Positions 24,796-34,813 of a stretch of 64,000 nt of DNA are shown piece after piece. How positions within the stretch are numbered: the stretch's first letter is position 1; each line of letters starts with the position of its first letter. Made by a program: the position numbers and the translations under genes. A model generated the notes under the pieces. The model was not told where the DNA came from, did no database searches, and saw only the letters and a program-made list of their open reading frames with translations. The stretch is from Pseudomonas mohnii (GTDB taxonomy: Bacteria > Pseudomonadota > Gammaproteobacteria > Pseudomonadales > Pseudomonadaceae): contig NZ_FNRV01000001.1 of NCBI RefSeq assembly GCF_900105115.1, forward strand, positions 186,001 to 250,000, written 5' to 3'.

Positions 24796-27047
24796 AGTCC
24801 TCAAGGCAAAACGTCGATCTGAGCCGCCGCGCCTTCGTGATAAACGGTGCATTGGTGATGGGGTTCGCCATGCTCCCGAGTATCCCGCGTGCCTTCGCCG
24901 ACACCGAAGTGGACACCCTGGGTACGGAAATCCTGGCGCCTGATCTGCCAGGCAGTTTGCGGGCCACGCCCTATCTGGACGCCTGGATCCGCATTGACGC
25001 GAAAGATGGCATTACCGTCTACACCGGCAAAGTGGAGCTGGGCACTGGCGTCAAGACCGCGCTCCTGCAGATCGCCGCGGAACGCCTGGAAGTGTCACCG
25101 GGTCTCATCCGTTTTCTCACCGCCGATACTGCCCTGACACCCAATGAGGGCTACACCGCCGGCAGCCATACGATCGTCGACAGCGGCACTGCGCTGTTCA
25201 ACGCGGCGGCCCAGGTGCGCCAGTTGTTACTCGAATCCGCGGCTCGCCAATGGCAATGCAATACCGACAGCCTGAGCACGCGGGACGCGGTGATCCACGA
25301 TGGGCAAGGCCGCAGCATGACCTACATACAAGCGGTGAACGGGGTTCAATTGCATCGCTTCGCCTCCGCGAGTTCCCCCTTCAAGCCAGCCAGCAGTTTC
25401 ACCCTGATCGGCACATCATTGCCCAGGCTGGACATCCCGGCCAAGGTCAGCGGCGGTGCGGCCTATGTGCAGGACATGCGCCTGCCCGATATGTTGCATG
25501 CCCGCGTAATACGTCCACCCCGGCGCGGCAGTCAGCTACTGGACATAGACGAGGCGGCCCTCAACAAACTCCCCGGTGTGGTGAAGCTGGTCCGTAACGG
25601 CAGTTACCTCGCCGTGGTCGCCACCGATGAGTGGCTGGCGGTCAAAGCGATGCGCGAGGGCTACGCAACTGCCCGCTGGACCGAAGGAAATCCACTACCT
25701 GACTCGACACATATCCATCAACTGCTCACCGAGTTGCCGGCGCGACGCTACCCGGTGAGCGCCAAGGGTCACCTCACCCAACCCGAATCCCCTGGGTACA
25801 AGGCACGGGTGACCAGGCAATACCTGATGCACGGTTCCATCGGGCCGTCTTGCGCGGTGGCTTGGTTCAAGGAGGGGATGCTGACCGTCTGGACCCACAC
25901 CCAGGGTGTTTATCCTCTGCGCATGGGCATCGCCGAGATGCTGGGTCTGCCCGTGCAGCAGGTACGCTGCATCCATGCTGAAGGCTCAGGTTGCTATGGC
26001 CACAACGGCGCCGATGACGCCGCCGCCGATGCCGCGTTGATCGCCATGGCCCTGCCTGGCAAACCCGTACGGGTGCAATGGATGCGCGAACAGGAAAATC
26101 TCTGGGAGCCCTACAGCTCGGCAATGCTGGCTGAAGTGGAAGCGGGACTGGACGACAGCGGGCGTCTTCGTGACTGGAAATACGAACTCTGGAGTACCCC
26201 GCACAACGAACGCATCGTCAATGCCGGGCGCCTGCTGCCGGCGTGGCTATTGGCCAAACCCTTCACCCCTGCGCCTTCGGTCCCTATCGCCCAACCCGAG
26301 GGCGACGGCGACCGTAACGCGGTTCCGTTGTATGAGATACCCAACCTGCAGGTTGATCTGAATTTTGTGCTGACCATGCCCTTCAGGACCTCGGCCATGC
26401 GTTCGCTGGGTGCCCATATCAATGTGTTCGCCATCGAAAGCACGGTGGATGAACTGGCGTCGCGGGCAGCTGTGGATCCGGTGCAATTTCGCCGGAATCA
26501 CTTGAGCGATCCGCGAGCACTGGCGGTGGTGGATCGGGTGGCCAGTGCGTTCAACTGGCCCCAAAAAGCCACAGGCCCCGGCAGCGGAATCGGCTTCGCC
26601 TTCGCCCGCTATAAAAACATCATGGGTTACTGCGCCATTGCCGTGCAGTTGCATGTGCAGCGCCAGACCGGGCAAGTGACGATTGATCGGGTGGTGACCG
26701 CCGTCGATGTGGGGCAAATTGTCAGCCCTGACGGGCTGCTCAATCAGGTTCAGGGTGGCATCGTGCAGTCCGCCAGCTGGACGCTCTATGAACGAATTCT
26801 CTATGACGCCAGTGGCCTGCATAGCTTCGATTGGAGCGGCTATCCGATCATGCGTTTTTCCGAGGTGCCCAAACAGATCGAGGTCCACATGATCGATCAG
26901 CCGGACCAGCCATTTCTCGGTGCCGCGGAAATCGTCCAGGGCCCCATGGCCGCAGCGCTGGGTAACGCCATTCGGGATGCCACCGGCAAGCGTTTGCTCG
27001 ATCTGCCACTGGCTCGACGTGGCTGGCAGGAAGCGTTGGGATCATGA
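24792..27047 (+). CDS. Molybdopterin-binding large subunit, IorB type
   Basis: A 751-residue molybdenum hydroxylase large subunit with a twin-arginine-like leader (LSRRAFVINGALVMGFAMLPSIPRAFA), so the enzyme acts in the periplasm. Family motifs include GKVELGTGVKTALLQIAAE near 75, AYVQDMRLPDMLHARVIRPP near 230, and FLGAAEIVQGPMAAALGNAI near 712, the last with the presumed catalytic Glu. It is closest in layout to isoquinoline 1-oxidoreductase beta and quinone-linked aldehyde dehydrogenases. The reaction is hydroxylation of an N-heterocycle or oxidation of an aldehyde; sequence alone does not decide. ATG 24792 was chosen for the ATGA overlap and Tat leader. Confidence 0.9.
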   Translation: MKSSRQNVDLSRRAFVINGALVMGFAMLPSIPRAFADTEVDTLGTEILAPDLPGSLRATPYLDAWIRIDAKDGITVYTGKVELGTGVKTALLQIAAERLEVSPGLIRFLTADTALTPNEGYTAGSHTIVDSGTALFNAAAQVRQLLLESAARQWQCNTDSLSTRDAVIHDGQGRSMTYIQAVNGVQLHRFASASSPFKPASSFTLIGTSLPRLDIPAKVSGGAAYVQDMRLPDMLHARVIRPPRRGSQLLDIDEAALNKLPGVVKLVRNGSYLAVVATDEWLAVKAMREGYATARWTEGNPLPDSTHIHQLLTELPARRYPVSAKGHLTQPESPGYKARVTRQYLMHGSIGPSCAVAWFKEGMLTVWTHTQGVYPLRMGIAEMLGLPVQQVRCIHAEGSGCYGHNGADDAAADAALIAMALPGKPVRVQWMREQENLWEPYSSAMLAEVEAGLDDSGRLRDWKYELWSTPHNERIVNAGRLLPAWLLAKPFTPAPSVPIAQPEGDGDRNAVPLYEIPNLQVDLNFVLTMPFRTSAMRSLGAHINVFAIESTVDELASRAAVDPVQFRRNHLSDPRALAVVDRVASAFNWPQKATGPGSGIGFAFARYKNIMGYCAIAVQLHVQRQTGQVTIDRVVTAVDVGQIVSPDGLLNQVQGGIVQSASWTLYERILYDASGLHSFDWSGYPIMRFSEVPKQIEVHMIDQPDQPFLGAAEIVQGPMAAALGNAIRDATGKRLLDLPLARRGWQEALGS

Positions 27048-27092
27048 GCGATCCTGACGGGCTGAATCGGTCGGCTATCGCACACCTGGGAT

Positions 27093-27129
27093 AAAAAAAA
27101 GGGCGGTGGAGGATCACCCGCACCGCCCT
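27093..27129 (-). terminator. Rho-independent terminator downstream of the OprD gene
   Basis: On the minus strand AGGGCGGTG pairs with CACCGCCCT (9 bp, 12-base loop), followed by eight T (27093-27100). It lies 150 bases beyond the porin stop. In the plus direction no T-run follows, though the stem may still slow read-through from the molybdenum hydroxylase operon. Confidence 0.8.
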
Positions 27130-27163
27130 ACCCCATTCAAGGGAAATGTTTCTCTTCTATAAA

Positions 27164-27190
27164 ACATGCCGTTGGAAGAGAACGGCATGT
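27164..27190. other. Perfect 10-bp hairpin downstream of the OprD gene
   Basis: ACATGCCGTT and AACGGCATGT enclose a 7-base loop. It lies between the porin stop and its terminator and would protect the 3' end of either converging transcript. Confidence 0.6.
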
Positions 27191-27280
27191 ACACGCAACA
27201 CGCCTTTAAGCGCTGCCTGTCAGTCGAGCGGGCAGCCAGCCCGCTGAATAAGTTTTCACCCGCGCTCTACCGGATAACGC

Positions 27281-28618
27281 CTAAAACAATGCCAGTTGGT
27301 AATTAATGATGATCCGGTTTTCGTCCTGTTGGCGGGTGTTCGGGATGTTGTTTCGTACCATCGCGTTTTTCCACATGAGGCTAACGCCTTTCAACGGTCC
27401 CGATTGCACGACATAGGCCAGCGTTATATCGCGCTCCCACTCACTGGAATGGCTGGACGCGATGGTGTTGATGTCATCACCGTTAACGTAGACAACCCCC
27501 GCGGTCGCGCCGGGCAAGCCCAGTTTTGCAAAGTCAAAGGCGTAGCGTGCTTGCCAGGACTTCTCGCCGGCGTGCACGAATTTCTGAACCTGCATTTCCG
27601 TGATGGTGTAAGTGGTCGGGCCGTCACCCTGGTTTAAATAAGGGAAATCGCTTTTCCCGTTGCTAACCTCATAGCCGGCTCCGAAGGTGTGACCGGCAAC
27701 GGCGTAGGTCAATAAACCACTGAACAGGTTATTGTCGACTTTGCCTTTTAGCGTATTACCGCCGTAGTAGCCTGTCGTAAAGTAAGCAGGGTCATGGCCG
27801 TTCGCACCAGCGTCCTGGCTATTGAAATATCGGAGATCACTGGTCAGCACGCCTGAACCGATTGCCCAGTTATGAATCAACCCCAGAAAGTGTTGCTTAT
27901 AAAAATCCTCAAGGTTGCCGTAATAATATTGCAAGGTCAGGTCTTTGCTCAGTTTGTAGTCGCCGCCCGCATAAATGAATTTATTACTGAAACGACCGGT
28001 GACCGGATTGTTGGCGCCGGCAATGGACATGTTTTCGGTATTGCTGGAGTTCCGGCCCTTGACCCCGTCAATTTGCCCTCCTGTCAGGGTCAGATCCTTG
28101 ATGTCCGCAGAGGTCACCTGGGCTCCCTGCCAGGTTTGCGGCAGCAAACGCCCGTCGTTGCTATAGATAACCGGCAGCTTCGGCACCAGAGTGCCAAGCT
28201 TCAACTCGGTCTTGGAGATCTTCACTTTCCCGGTCAGTCCCAGGCTGGAAAAATCGTCAACCGCATGATCGCCGTCGCTTGGAAACACCACACCGCCGAA
28301 GTTGTTGCCCGTTGGATTGCCATGCTTGCCGGTGCTTGAATCGAGTTTGACACCCAACATGCCTAGCGCATCGACACCGAAGCCTACAGGCCCTTGGGTA
28401 TATCCGGAGATATATTCCAACTGGAAAGCCTGTCCCCATTCCGCTTGATAACTTTGATTGGCGGCTTCCTGCGCGGGTGTTGCGGAGTCACGATAATCGC
28501 TGTTGATATAGTAGTTACGCAGTTTAAGTGCCGCCTTACTATCATCAATGAAACCCGCCGCATGGGTATGCTGCGCCAAGACACACAGGGCGGCCGCGAG
28601 GGTAAAAGTACATTTCAT
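27281..28618 (-). CDS. OprD-family outer-membrane porin
   Basis: A 445-residue substrate-specific porin with a signal peptide (FTLAAALCVLAQHTHA, cut before AGFIDDSKAALKLRNYY, the standard mature OprD start). The internal pattern SKTELKLGTLVPKLPVIYSNDGRLLPQTWQGAQ is typical of the OccK/OccD family, and the protein ends in the aromatic YQLALF. Such porins take up aromatic acids or amino acids. It precedes a symporter and a monooxygenase-VOC pair in the same orientation, suggesting it imports their carboxylate substrate. Confidence 0.92.
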   Translation of the reverse strand: MKCTFTLAAALCVLAQHTHAAGFIDDSKAALKLRNYYINSDYRDSATPAQEAANQSYQAEWGQAFQLEYISGYTQGPVGFGVDALGMLGVKLDSSTGKHGNPTGNNFGGVVFPSDGDHAVDDFSSLGLTGKVKISKTELKLGTLVPKLPVIYSNDGRLLPQTWQGAQVTSADIKDLTLTGGQIDGVKGRNSSNTENMSIAGANNPVTGRFSNKFIYAGGDYKLSKDLTLQYYYGNLEDFYKQHFLGLIHNWAIGSGVLTSDLRYFNSQDAGANGHDPAYFTTGYYGGNTLKGKVDNNLFSGLLTYAVAGHTFGAGYEVSNGKSDFPYLNQGDGPTTYTITEMQVQKFVHAGEKSWQARYAFDFAKLGLPGATAGVVYVNGDDINTIASSHSSEWERDITLAYVVQSGPLKGVSLMWKNAMVRNNIPNTRQQDENRIIINYQLALF

Positions 28619-28745
28619 TTCTCTGCACCCAAGTTGAGATTATTATTGTTGTTTAAGCTTTTTTCAGGCGCAAATGTCCCGACCGCACAGGGAGCATAAG
28701 CGCCGTTATTCAGAAATTATTTAATGCAGACATCAACGACATGGA

Positions 28746-30401
28746 TCAATCAGCTTTGAGCTGAGCCTTCCATGTTGCCGGCGTACCCAGTTCAGAATCG
28801 ACCAACTGGTTTTCGAATTGATTGCGTTCGTTGATGGCACTGGCGGAGCGATCGGTCTTGGAAAACCAGACAATACCGATGAATGCGACGGCCATTGAAA
28901 ACAGGGCCGGATATTCATAAGGGAACCAGGCTTGCTGATGATGAAGGATCTTGACCCAAACGGTTGGGCTGAGAATGCACAAGGTAATGGCCGATACCAG
29001 CCCCAGCGATCCACCCATCACGGCACCACGGGTTGTCAGGCCTTTCCAGTAGATCGATAACAGCAGGACCGGAAAGTTGGAACTGGCGGCGATGGAGAAC
29101 GTTAAGCTGACAATGAAGGCGATGTTCTGCTTTTCAAATGCAATCGCCAGGAGAATCGACATCACCCCCAGCACGATGGTCGTCACGCGAGAGACACGCA
29201 TTTCGTCACGGTCGCTGGCGGTACCGCGGCGCAACGCATGGGCATAGAGATCATGAGAAACCGCTGACGAGCCCGCCAGGGTCAACCCTGCCACGACCGC
29301 CAATATGGTCGAGAACGATACCGCACACATGAATCCGAGGAAGACATTGCCCCCGACGTTATGGGCAAGGTGAATGGCAACCATGTTAACGCCACCCAAT
29401 ATTCCACCGGATGCATCGTGATAGGCCGGATTGCTTGCCACCAGGGCGATGGTGCCAAAGCCAATGATGACTATCAGCGCATAGCCGATGCCGACGAGAC
29501 CGGAGGCATAAAGAATGCTCTGGCGCGCGGCTTTAACGTCACCGACGGTGAAAAACCGCATAAGAATGTGTGGAAGACCTGCCGTACCGAAGACCAGTGC
29601 CAACCCCAGGGAAATGGCGGATACCGGATCGGAAATCAAACCGCCGGGGCTCATGATTGCCCCATGGGACGGATGAACCTGAATCGCTTGAGTGAACAGT
29701 TGGTTCAGGCTGAATCCGAACTCGGATAACACCATGAACGCCATGAAAACGCAGCCGGTCAGCAGCAAGACTGCCTTGATAATCTGAATCCAGGTGGTGG
29801 CCAGCATCCCGCCAAAGAACACGTAGATCACCATCAGCGTACCCACCAGCAGTACAGCCGCGGTGTAGTCGAAACCGAACAGCAATTCCACCAGTTTCCC
29901 GGCACCGACCAGTTGAGACACCAGGTAAAGCAGCACGATCACGATCGAGCTGGACGCCGCGAACGCTCGTATGGGTCTTTGCTTCAACCTGTACGACAGT
30001 ACGTCCGCCAGGGTGTAGCGCCCAAGGTTGCGCAACGGCTCCGCGATCAGGAACAGAATGATCGGCCAGCTGGCGAGAAAGCCGATCGAGTAGATCAGTC
30101 CATCGAAACCACTGGTAAACACCAACGCGGAGATGCCCAGTAAAGACGCTGCGGACATGTAGTCGCCGGCAATGGCCCAACCATTCTGGAAACCGGTGAT
30201 TTTCCCGCCTGCGGCATAGTGATCGGCAACACTATTGTTCTTGCGCGCCGCCCATCGTGTGACAAACAGGGTGAACACGACGAACGCCAGGAACATGCCG
30301 ATGGCAATGGGGTTGTGTTTGGGCACGGCGGCAGGGACATCGCTCGCGTATACAGTTGCCGAAGCAAGGATGGCCGAGAATGTAATAAGAAGACGCTTCA
30401 T
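28746..30401 (-). CDS. ActP-like sodium:solute symporter
   Basis: A 551-residue inner-membrane permease of the SSS family, length and motifs close to acetate permease ActP. It has a cleavable-looking N-terminus ([18 protein letters not shown]), about 13 helices, [28 protein letters not shown] (the signature after the first helix) and [20 protein letters not shown]. The ATG at 30401 overlaps the DUF485 gene stop (ATGA), matching the yjcH-actP pair. It could import acetate or another short carboxylate from the local catabolic route. Confidence 0.9.
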   Translation of the reverse strand: MKRLLITFSAILASATVYASDVPAAVPKHNPIAIGMFLAFVVFTLFVTRWAARKNNSVADHYAAGGKITGFQNGWAIAGDYMSAASLLGISALVFTSGFDGLIYSIGFLASWPIILFLIAEPLRNLGRYTLADVLSYRLKQRPIRAFAASSSIVIVLLYLVSQLVGAGKLVELLFGFDYTAAVLLVGTLMVIYVFFGGMLATTWIQIIKAVLLLTGCVFMAFMVLSEFGFSLNQLFTQAIQVHPSHGAIMSPGGLISDPVSAISLGLALVFGTAGLPHILMRFFTVGDVKAARQSILYASGLVGIGYALIVIIGFGTIALVASNPAYHDASGGILGGVNMVAIHLAHNVGGNVFLGFMCAVSFSTILAVVAGLTLAGSSAVSHDLYAHALRRGTASDRDEMRVSRVTTIVLGVMSILLAIAFEKQNIAFIVSLTFSIAASSNFPVLLLSIYWKGLTTRGAVMGGSLGLVSAITLCILSPTVWVKILHHQQAWFPYEYPALFSMAVAFIGIVWFSKTDRSASAINERNQFENQLVDSELGTPATWKAQLKAD

Positions 30402-30760
30402 TTTTTGAAGCTCCCGATGATTGTTTTTATTTTGGGGTCGTAGCAGGTGTTGGTGCGCCAGACGTAGACGGCAACGAGAAGAATCGTGAAGGCGAGCATC
30501 CCGAAACCAATCGGCACGCCCCACGTCATGGGATGACCTTCGGTGATGGGTGTACCCAGGCGGGCAGGAATAAAGGCCAGCGTAAGAATGAAGCCGAAAT
30601 ACACTGCCAGCATGAGAGCCGTCATGCTCCACGAAAATATTCGTCGCTGTTTGACCAATGCACGAAACTGCGGGTTTTCCAGAATCGGATTTTGAATAGT
30701 GTCTTCAAGCTGTTCAGCGGACACGGCCGAGCCACCGTCTTGCGGATATGCATGTTCCAT
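30398..30760 (-). CDS. DUF485 membrane protein (YjcH-like)
   Basis: A 120-residue protein with two membrane helices ([18 protein letters not shown] and [20 protein letters not shown]). It begins with a soluble stretch, [15 protein letters not shown], characteristic of DUF485. These proteins are encoded directly before ActP-type symporters and are thought to be accessory subunits. It is translationally coupled to the symporter gene. Confidence 0.9.
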   Translation of the reverse strand: MEHAYPQDGGSAVSAEQLEDTIQNPILENPQFRALVKQRRIFSWSMTALMLAVYFGFILTLAFIPARLGTPITEGHPMTWGVPIGFGMLAFTILLVAVYVWRTNTCYDPKIKTIIGSFKK

Positions 30761-30791
30761 GGTTCTCTCCTGCGAAGGGCGTGTGACTGAA

Positions 30792-32012
30792 TTAAAACTT
30801 CACGGGCACTGCCGTTTCGCGCATCACGGCTTCCGGAGTCCGGTACAACTCAGCCATTTCGCGCTCTTCCTCGCTTTTCAATTGCGCCTGCATATAGGCG
30901 CCAAGATGCCTGGCGTGCTGAACGATCGAGGCGCCGAAACGGCAACGTTGCTCGCTGTAGTCCGCCAAGGCTTCTTCAACGGATGCTTGTCGCTCGAGCG
31001 CTTCGACGATTGCCAAGGCATCACCGGCCGCCTTGGTGACACCCATCCCGCAATGGGGACGGACCACGAATGCAGCGTCGCCGAGCAACGCGATTCGTCC
31101 GAAATTCATCTTCGGTACTTCAAGGTCGTAAATAGGCTGGAACAGCGGCTGCGCAGCTTTCTTCACGACTTCGGCAAACTGTGGGGCCAGCAGCGTATCG
31201 GCAGACTCATACATATCGGCGAGCACGTCACGACGTATCAGCGTCGGAGGAATTCCACCTTCAAACTGCTTACCGCTCTCATCCCGGAGCAGGTCCTTCA
31301 ACTCATCGTCGCCGCTGGTGCGATACCACACGAAGTTATAACGACGCTCGCCTGCCAGGGTACTGTTCGACTGGCCGGCAACCGGATACCCCAAAATCTG
31401 TTCGCGCGGGGGTAAGCAGAACGCAAATTTATCGAAGAGCGCAGCGTGGGCGGAGTCGGAAAGAACACCTTCATCGACCAACCCGCGCCATGCGATGTAG
31501 CCGGCGTATTGCAGATGCAAGTCAGGCAAAAGCTGCTGGCGAATCGTCGAGCGAAATCCATCGGCGGCAATGATGATGTCTGCTTGATGCGTGGAGCCAT
31601 CGGCCAGTGTGATGCTGGCATGGGACTCCGTGCTTTCGACCGAGACGACGTTGCCGCCGCAACGATAGAGCGCGTCTGGAAAAGCGGCGCGAAGCACCTG
31701 GTACATCTTTCCCCACGCGGTCAGCGTTTGCGGGAGCGCGTTCTCCAATACGACATCGCCGTCCTGGTCCAGCGTGACGCGCGACAGCACATCGATACCT
31801 ACCGACGCATCGAGTGGGATGCCCGCTGCGGCCATCGCTTCGAACAACTCAGGGTGTGTAACGATCCCTGCGCCTCGTCCAGCGAGTTCATCGGGTACCC
31901 GTTCAAAGACTTCTACATCCCAACCTTTGCGAAGCAACATGTTCGCTGCAAACAGACCACCCAGCGAGCCACCGACGACAATGGCGCGGCGTTTGTTCGG
32001 CATATTAATCAT
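30792..32012 (-). CDS. FAD-dependent aromatic monooxygenase, second copy
   Basis: A 406-residue class A flavin hydroxylase, paralogous to the one at 19784: AIVVGGSLGGLFAANMLLRKGWDVEVFER at the N-terminus, DIIIAADGFRSTIRQQLLPDL near 145 and IALLGDAAFVVRPHCGMGVTKAAGDA near 320. It likely hydroxylates a phenolic or hydroxypyridine-type ring. Its start overlaps the stop of the VOC gene (ATGA), so hydroxylation and the VOC step are co-expressed, as expected if the VOC protein acts on the ring product. Confidence 0.85.
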   Translation of the reverse strand: MINMPNKRRAIVVGGSLGGLFAANMLLRKGWDVEVFERVPDELAGRGAGIVTHPELFEAMAAAGIPLDASVGIDVLSRVTLDQDGDVVLENALPQTLTAWGKMYQVLRAAFPDALYRCGGNVVSVESTESHASITLADGSTHQADIIIAADGFRSTIRQQLLPDLHLQYAGYIAWRGLVDEGVLSDSAHAALFDKFAFCLPPREQILGYPVAGQSNSTLAGERRYNFVWYRTSGDDELKDLLRDESGKQFEGGIPPTLIRRDVLADMYESADTLLAPQFAEVVKKAAQPLFQPIYDLEVPKMNFGRIALLGDAAFVVRPHCGMGVTKAAGDALAIVEALERQASVEEALADYSEQRCRFGASIVQHARHLGAYMQAQLKSEEEREMAELYRTPEAVMRETAVPVKF

Positions 32013-32491
32013 GGTTGCATCTCCACCGTCGCAGCGGCATGGGCGGCGTAGGAACCGACGGCTTCAATCTCGGAGGCCGGGAAGTTCAGTTCGATGGTGA
32101 CGCCGGAAGGGTCTTCGATGAATACCTGATGCAGGCCCAGGCTCGGAACGGTGCGATCACGCCAGGCAATGCCTTCGGCTTTCAGGGCGCCCCAGAACTC
32201 AACCAGGCCTGTTACCAGAAACGCAATGTGATCAACGGTCCCGGTGCCCTTCAGCGGGATGTCCTTGTCGCCGAGATACTTCTTCAGGCCCTCGGGGTTG
32301 GCGGGATCGATCCCGATGATGTGGACCGTACCAAAATCCTGCTCGTCCCCTCCCATGTACAACCACACGCCAGGGAAGTCGAACGGCGGCCGGTAGCCAG
32401 GGGTGAAACCGAGCACTTTTTCATAAAAATGGCTGGACTTTTCCAGGTCGAACGACCGGATCGAGTAATGAGCGAGTTTTCGGACTTGCAT
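32009..32491 (-). CDS. VOC-superfamily protein, glyoxalase/extradiol-dioxygenase fold
   Basis: A 160-residue vicinal-oxygen-chelate protein with two beta-alpha-beta-beta-beta units. It starts KLAHYSIRSFDLEKSSHFYEKVLGF, with GTGTVDHIAFLVTG in the middle and QVFIEDPSGVTIELNFP at the end. Probable metal ligands are His8, the His in VDHIAF and the Glu in IELNFP. The position directly before an aromatic monooxygenase suggests a catabolic role (small extradiol dioxygenase, isomerase or lyase); the exact reaction is open. Confidence 0.82.
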   Translation of the reverse strand: MQVRKLAHYSIRSFDLEKSSHFYEKVLGFTPGYRPPFDFPGVWLYMGGDEQDFGTVHIIGIDPANPEGLKKYLGDKDIPLKGTGTVDHIAFLVTGLVEFWGALKAEGIAWRDRTVPSLGLHQVFIEDPSGVTIELNFPASEIEAVGSYAAHAAATVEMQP

Positions 32492-32517
32492 GATGCCTCC
32501 AACAGTTTTTGTTGTTA

Positions 32518-32533
32518 TTTATCGGTTGATAAA
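32518..32533. promoter_or_regulatory. TTTATC-N4-GATAAA palindrome, candidate TetR operator
   Basis: TTTATC-GGTT-GATAAA is a perfect inverted repeat 27 bases upstream of the VOC gene start, in the promoter position of the VOC-monooxygenase operon. The TetR gene lies just upstream on the same strand and is the likely ligand. The remainder of 32492-32777 shows nothing further. Confidence 0.5.
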
Positions 32534-32777
32534 CAGTAAGGCCTGACGAAATTGATGTAAATAGCCGGCGGACCCGATTTTTTAACGTCTGCCCCTGAAC
32601 CGCGTCGCGATGGCGTCTTGGCAGAACGCGCTTGAGGCGTTTGGAACGGGCTTTTCAGAGCGAAATAGCGAGGTGCGCGCCCTCCCGCCACCTATCCAGC
32701 CAAAGGCTGAAACAGGTGATGAGTGGTCGAAAAAAGAAGGGTGAAAGCAGGATGTCAGGAGGTGGCCAGGCGGGAAA

Positions 32778-33473
32778 TCAACTCAAGCGAGGCGTCCCGC
32801 CGATGTCGTTGTCGACCTGAGCCAATACATGGGGACCGCCATTGAGGAACGCATCGACCATCTGCTCTATCAGCGCGTCAATGTCCTCGGTCACCGGAAG
32901 ATCGTAGATCCATTTGCGCACGCCGATATAGAAAATGCTGGCATGCAAACTCCAGATCAGTTCGAGCTCTTTTTCATTGATCGTTTCACCGGAGGAAGGC
33001 GCCAGACCATGGGCGTGGCGAATTTCGGCAATAACGGGAATGAAGACTCGCTCACGTAATTTGGCCAGATACCGATCGTTGATGCCTTCACGGGTCAACC
33101 CGGCGAACACGAAGATGCGAATCCATTCTCGTCGCAAAATCACGTGGGCGTATGAGGTATAGAAACGCACCAGGCGTTCCTGAAGGGGTTGCGAACGATC
33201 CTTGATCACCGTCTCCCAAGAAGCATCCCACTGATAAACCTCATCGTAAACGCGGTCGATCAGTGCCTCCTTACTGGGGAAATAGCGATAAAGCAAAGGC
33301 TGGGTGATGTCCAGTTGCCGGGCCAGCTCACGGGTGCTTCCCGAGAATCCGCAGGTCGCGAAGTGCTCGATGGCTTTCTGCACGATCTGCTTTTCCCGGA
33401 CCTCTGGGGAAAGGCGCCGGGTTGCCGCTTTGACAGTGCCCTGTGAGTCCGTTGTTTTTTTTGAGTCTTGCAT
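32778..33473 (-). CDS. TetR-family transcriptional regulator
   Basis: A 231-residue repressor. The helix-turn-helix is STRELARQLDITQPLLYRYFPSKEALI at about residues 43-69, preceded by the usual REKQIVQKAIEHFATCGF. The C-terminal ligand domain is divergent. The start at 33473 has GAGG just upstream; in-frame ATGs at 33494 and 33509 are alternatives. It lies upstream of the VOC-monooxygenase operon with a 286-base gap containing a candidate operator, so it probably controls this operon in response to the substrate. Confidence 0.88.
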   Translation of the reverse strand: MQDSKKTTDSQGTVKAATRRLSPEVREKQIVQKAIEHFATCGFSGSTRELARQLDITQPLLYRYFPSKEALIDRVYDEVYQWDASWETVIKDRSQPLQERLVRFYTSYAHVILRREWIRIFVFAGLTREGINDRYLAKLRERVFIPVIAEIRHAHGLAPSSGETINEKELELIWSLHASIFYIGVRKWIYDLPVTEDIDALIEQMVDAFLNGGPHVLAQVDNDIGGTPRLS

Positions 33474-33601
33474 AACGCCTCGCTCGAGCTTCATCGAGGC
33501 ATCATACAAAACAAAAGAATGCGCTGGCTATGAACCCCGACCCGGCGTCCGAGGACGTGAACCGTTCCGTCACCGGGCAGGCGTTCAGGCAGCGCGATGA
33601 C

Positions 33602-34813
33602 TCAGTGGTTCTGCGCGTCTCTACGGGACACCACCAGGAAGACGATCAAGGTCACCAGTGACAGTGCACTGCCGACGGCCGCAATCGCCAACCAGCTGAA
33701 GTGTTCATAAAGCGAGCTGGCCACCGAGGAGCCAAACGCCCCGCCAATGAAGATGCTGATCATGTACAACGCATTCAGACGGCCTCGGTTGGCAGTGCCC
33801 AAGGCGTAGACGGCGCGTTGCCCAAGCACCATGTTCATCTGCACCGCGAAATCCAGCGCGATACCGGTCACCGCCAAGCCGATCACACCGTAAAAGGGAT
33901 TGATGAACGCCGGCAGGAAACTCACTGCGGCCAATATCATGGCCAACTGTGAGGCGCGTCGAGTGTGCCCGGCATCCGCGAGTCGACCACTGATAGGTGC
34001 GGCGATTGCACCGATGGCGCCGACCAGGGAGAAAATCGCGATCTGACTTTGCGAGAGGCCGAACTCACGGCTCAATACCATCGGGACAGCGGTCCAGAAC
34101 AAACTGAACGCGGCAAACATCAACCCTTGATAGAGCGCTCGCTGACGTAATACGGGTTCGCGGCAAAACAGTTGGCCAAGGGATTTCAGCAACTGGCCAT
34201 ACGACGCGCGATGGGCTGGTTGCCATTTGGGCATGGTCATGCCGATCACCATGGAAATGACGAGCATCAACGCAGCCGCGCTGATAAACACGACCCGCCA
34301 GCCAAAATGATCAGCAACCAGGCTCGACAGCGGCCGCGCCAGCAGGATCCCCAACAGCAAGCCGCCCATGATCCCGCCCACCACTCGGCCGCGAGACTCT
34401 TCCGGCGCCAGATGCGCGGCCAATGGAATCAGCATTTGCACAGAGACCGAGCTGAAACCGATGAGTGCCGAGACGACAAGGAACACACTCGGCTGCCTGG
34501 CCAGGCCGGCTGCGATCAGGCTGAAGATCGTAACCACGATCGTGGCAATCATCAGCCGGCGATTTTCCATGAGGTCCGCCAGGGGAACCAGGAAGAACAA
34601 TCCGAGTGCGTAACCGATTTGAGTCAGCGATACGATAAAACTGGCGCTGCCATTGGACATGCCGATATCCGGGGCGATCAGGCTGATAATCGGCTGTGCG
34701 TAATAGATGTTGGCCACGATGGCGCCACAACAAAACGCAAAGAGAAGCACCATCCCTCTCGTCATTGAAGCTTTTGCTATCGTCGCTGCCGTACCGCTTG
34801 TTGAAACACTCAT
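33602..34813 (-). CDS. Major facilitator superfamily transporter
   Basis: A 403-residue permease with 12 predicted helices. The loop after helix 2 reads PLADLMENRRLMI, and VGGIMGGLLLGILLARPLSS falls in the motif C region typical of drug/H+ antiporters. It resembles YdhP/arabinose-efflux-type exporters. The ATG at 34813 has AGGAG eight bases upstream; the frame extends 13 codons further without a site. It may export a toxic intermediate or a related compound of the adjacent catabolic cluster. Confidence 0.88.
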   Translation of the reverse strand: MSVSTSGTAATIAKASMTRGMVLLFAFCCGAIVANIYYAQPIISLIAPDIGMSNGSASFIVSLTQIGYALGLFFLVPLADLMENRRLMIATIVVTIFSLIAAGLARQPSVFLVVSALIGFSSVSVQMLIPLAAHLAPEESRGRVVGGIMGGLLLGILLARPLSSLVADHFGWRVVFISAAALMLVISMVIGMTMPKWQPAHRASYGQLLKSLGQLFCREPVLRQRALYQGLMFAAFSLFWTAVPMVLSREFGLSQSQIAIFSLVGAIGAIAAPISGRLADAGHTRRASQLAMILAAVSFLPAFINPFYGVIGLAVTGIALDFAVQMNMVLGQRAVYALGTANRGRLNALYMISIFIGGAFGSSVASSLYEHFSWLAIAAVGSALSLVTLIVFLVVSRRDAQNH

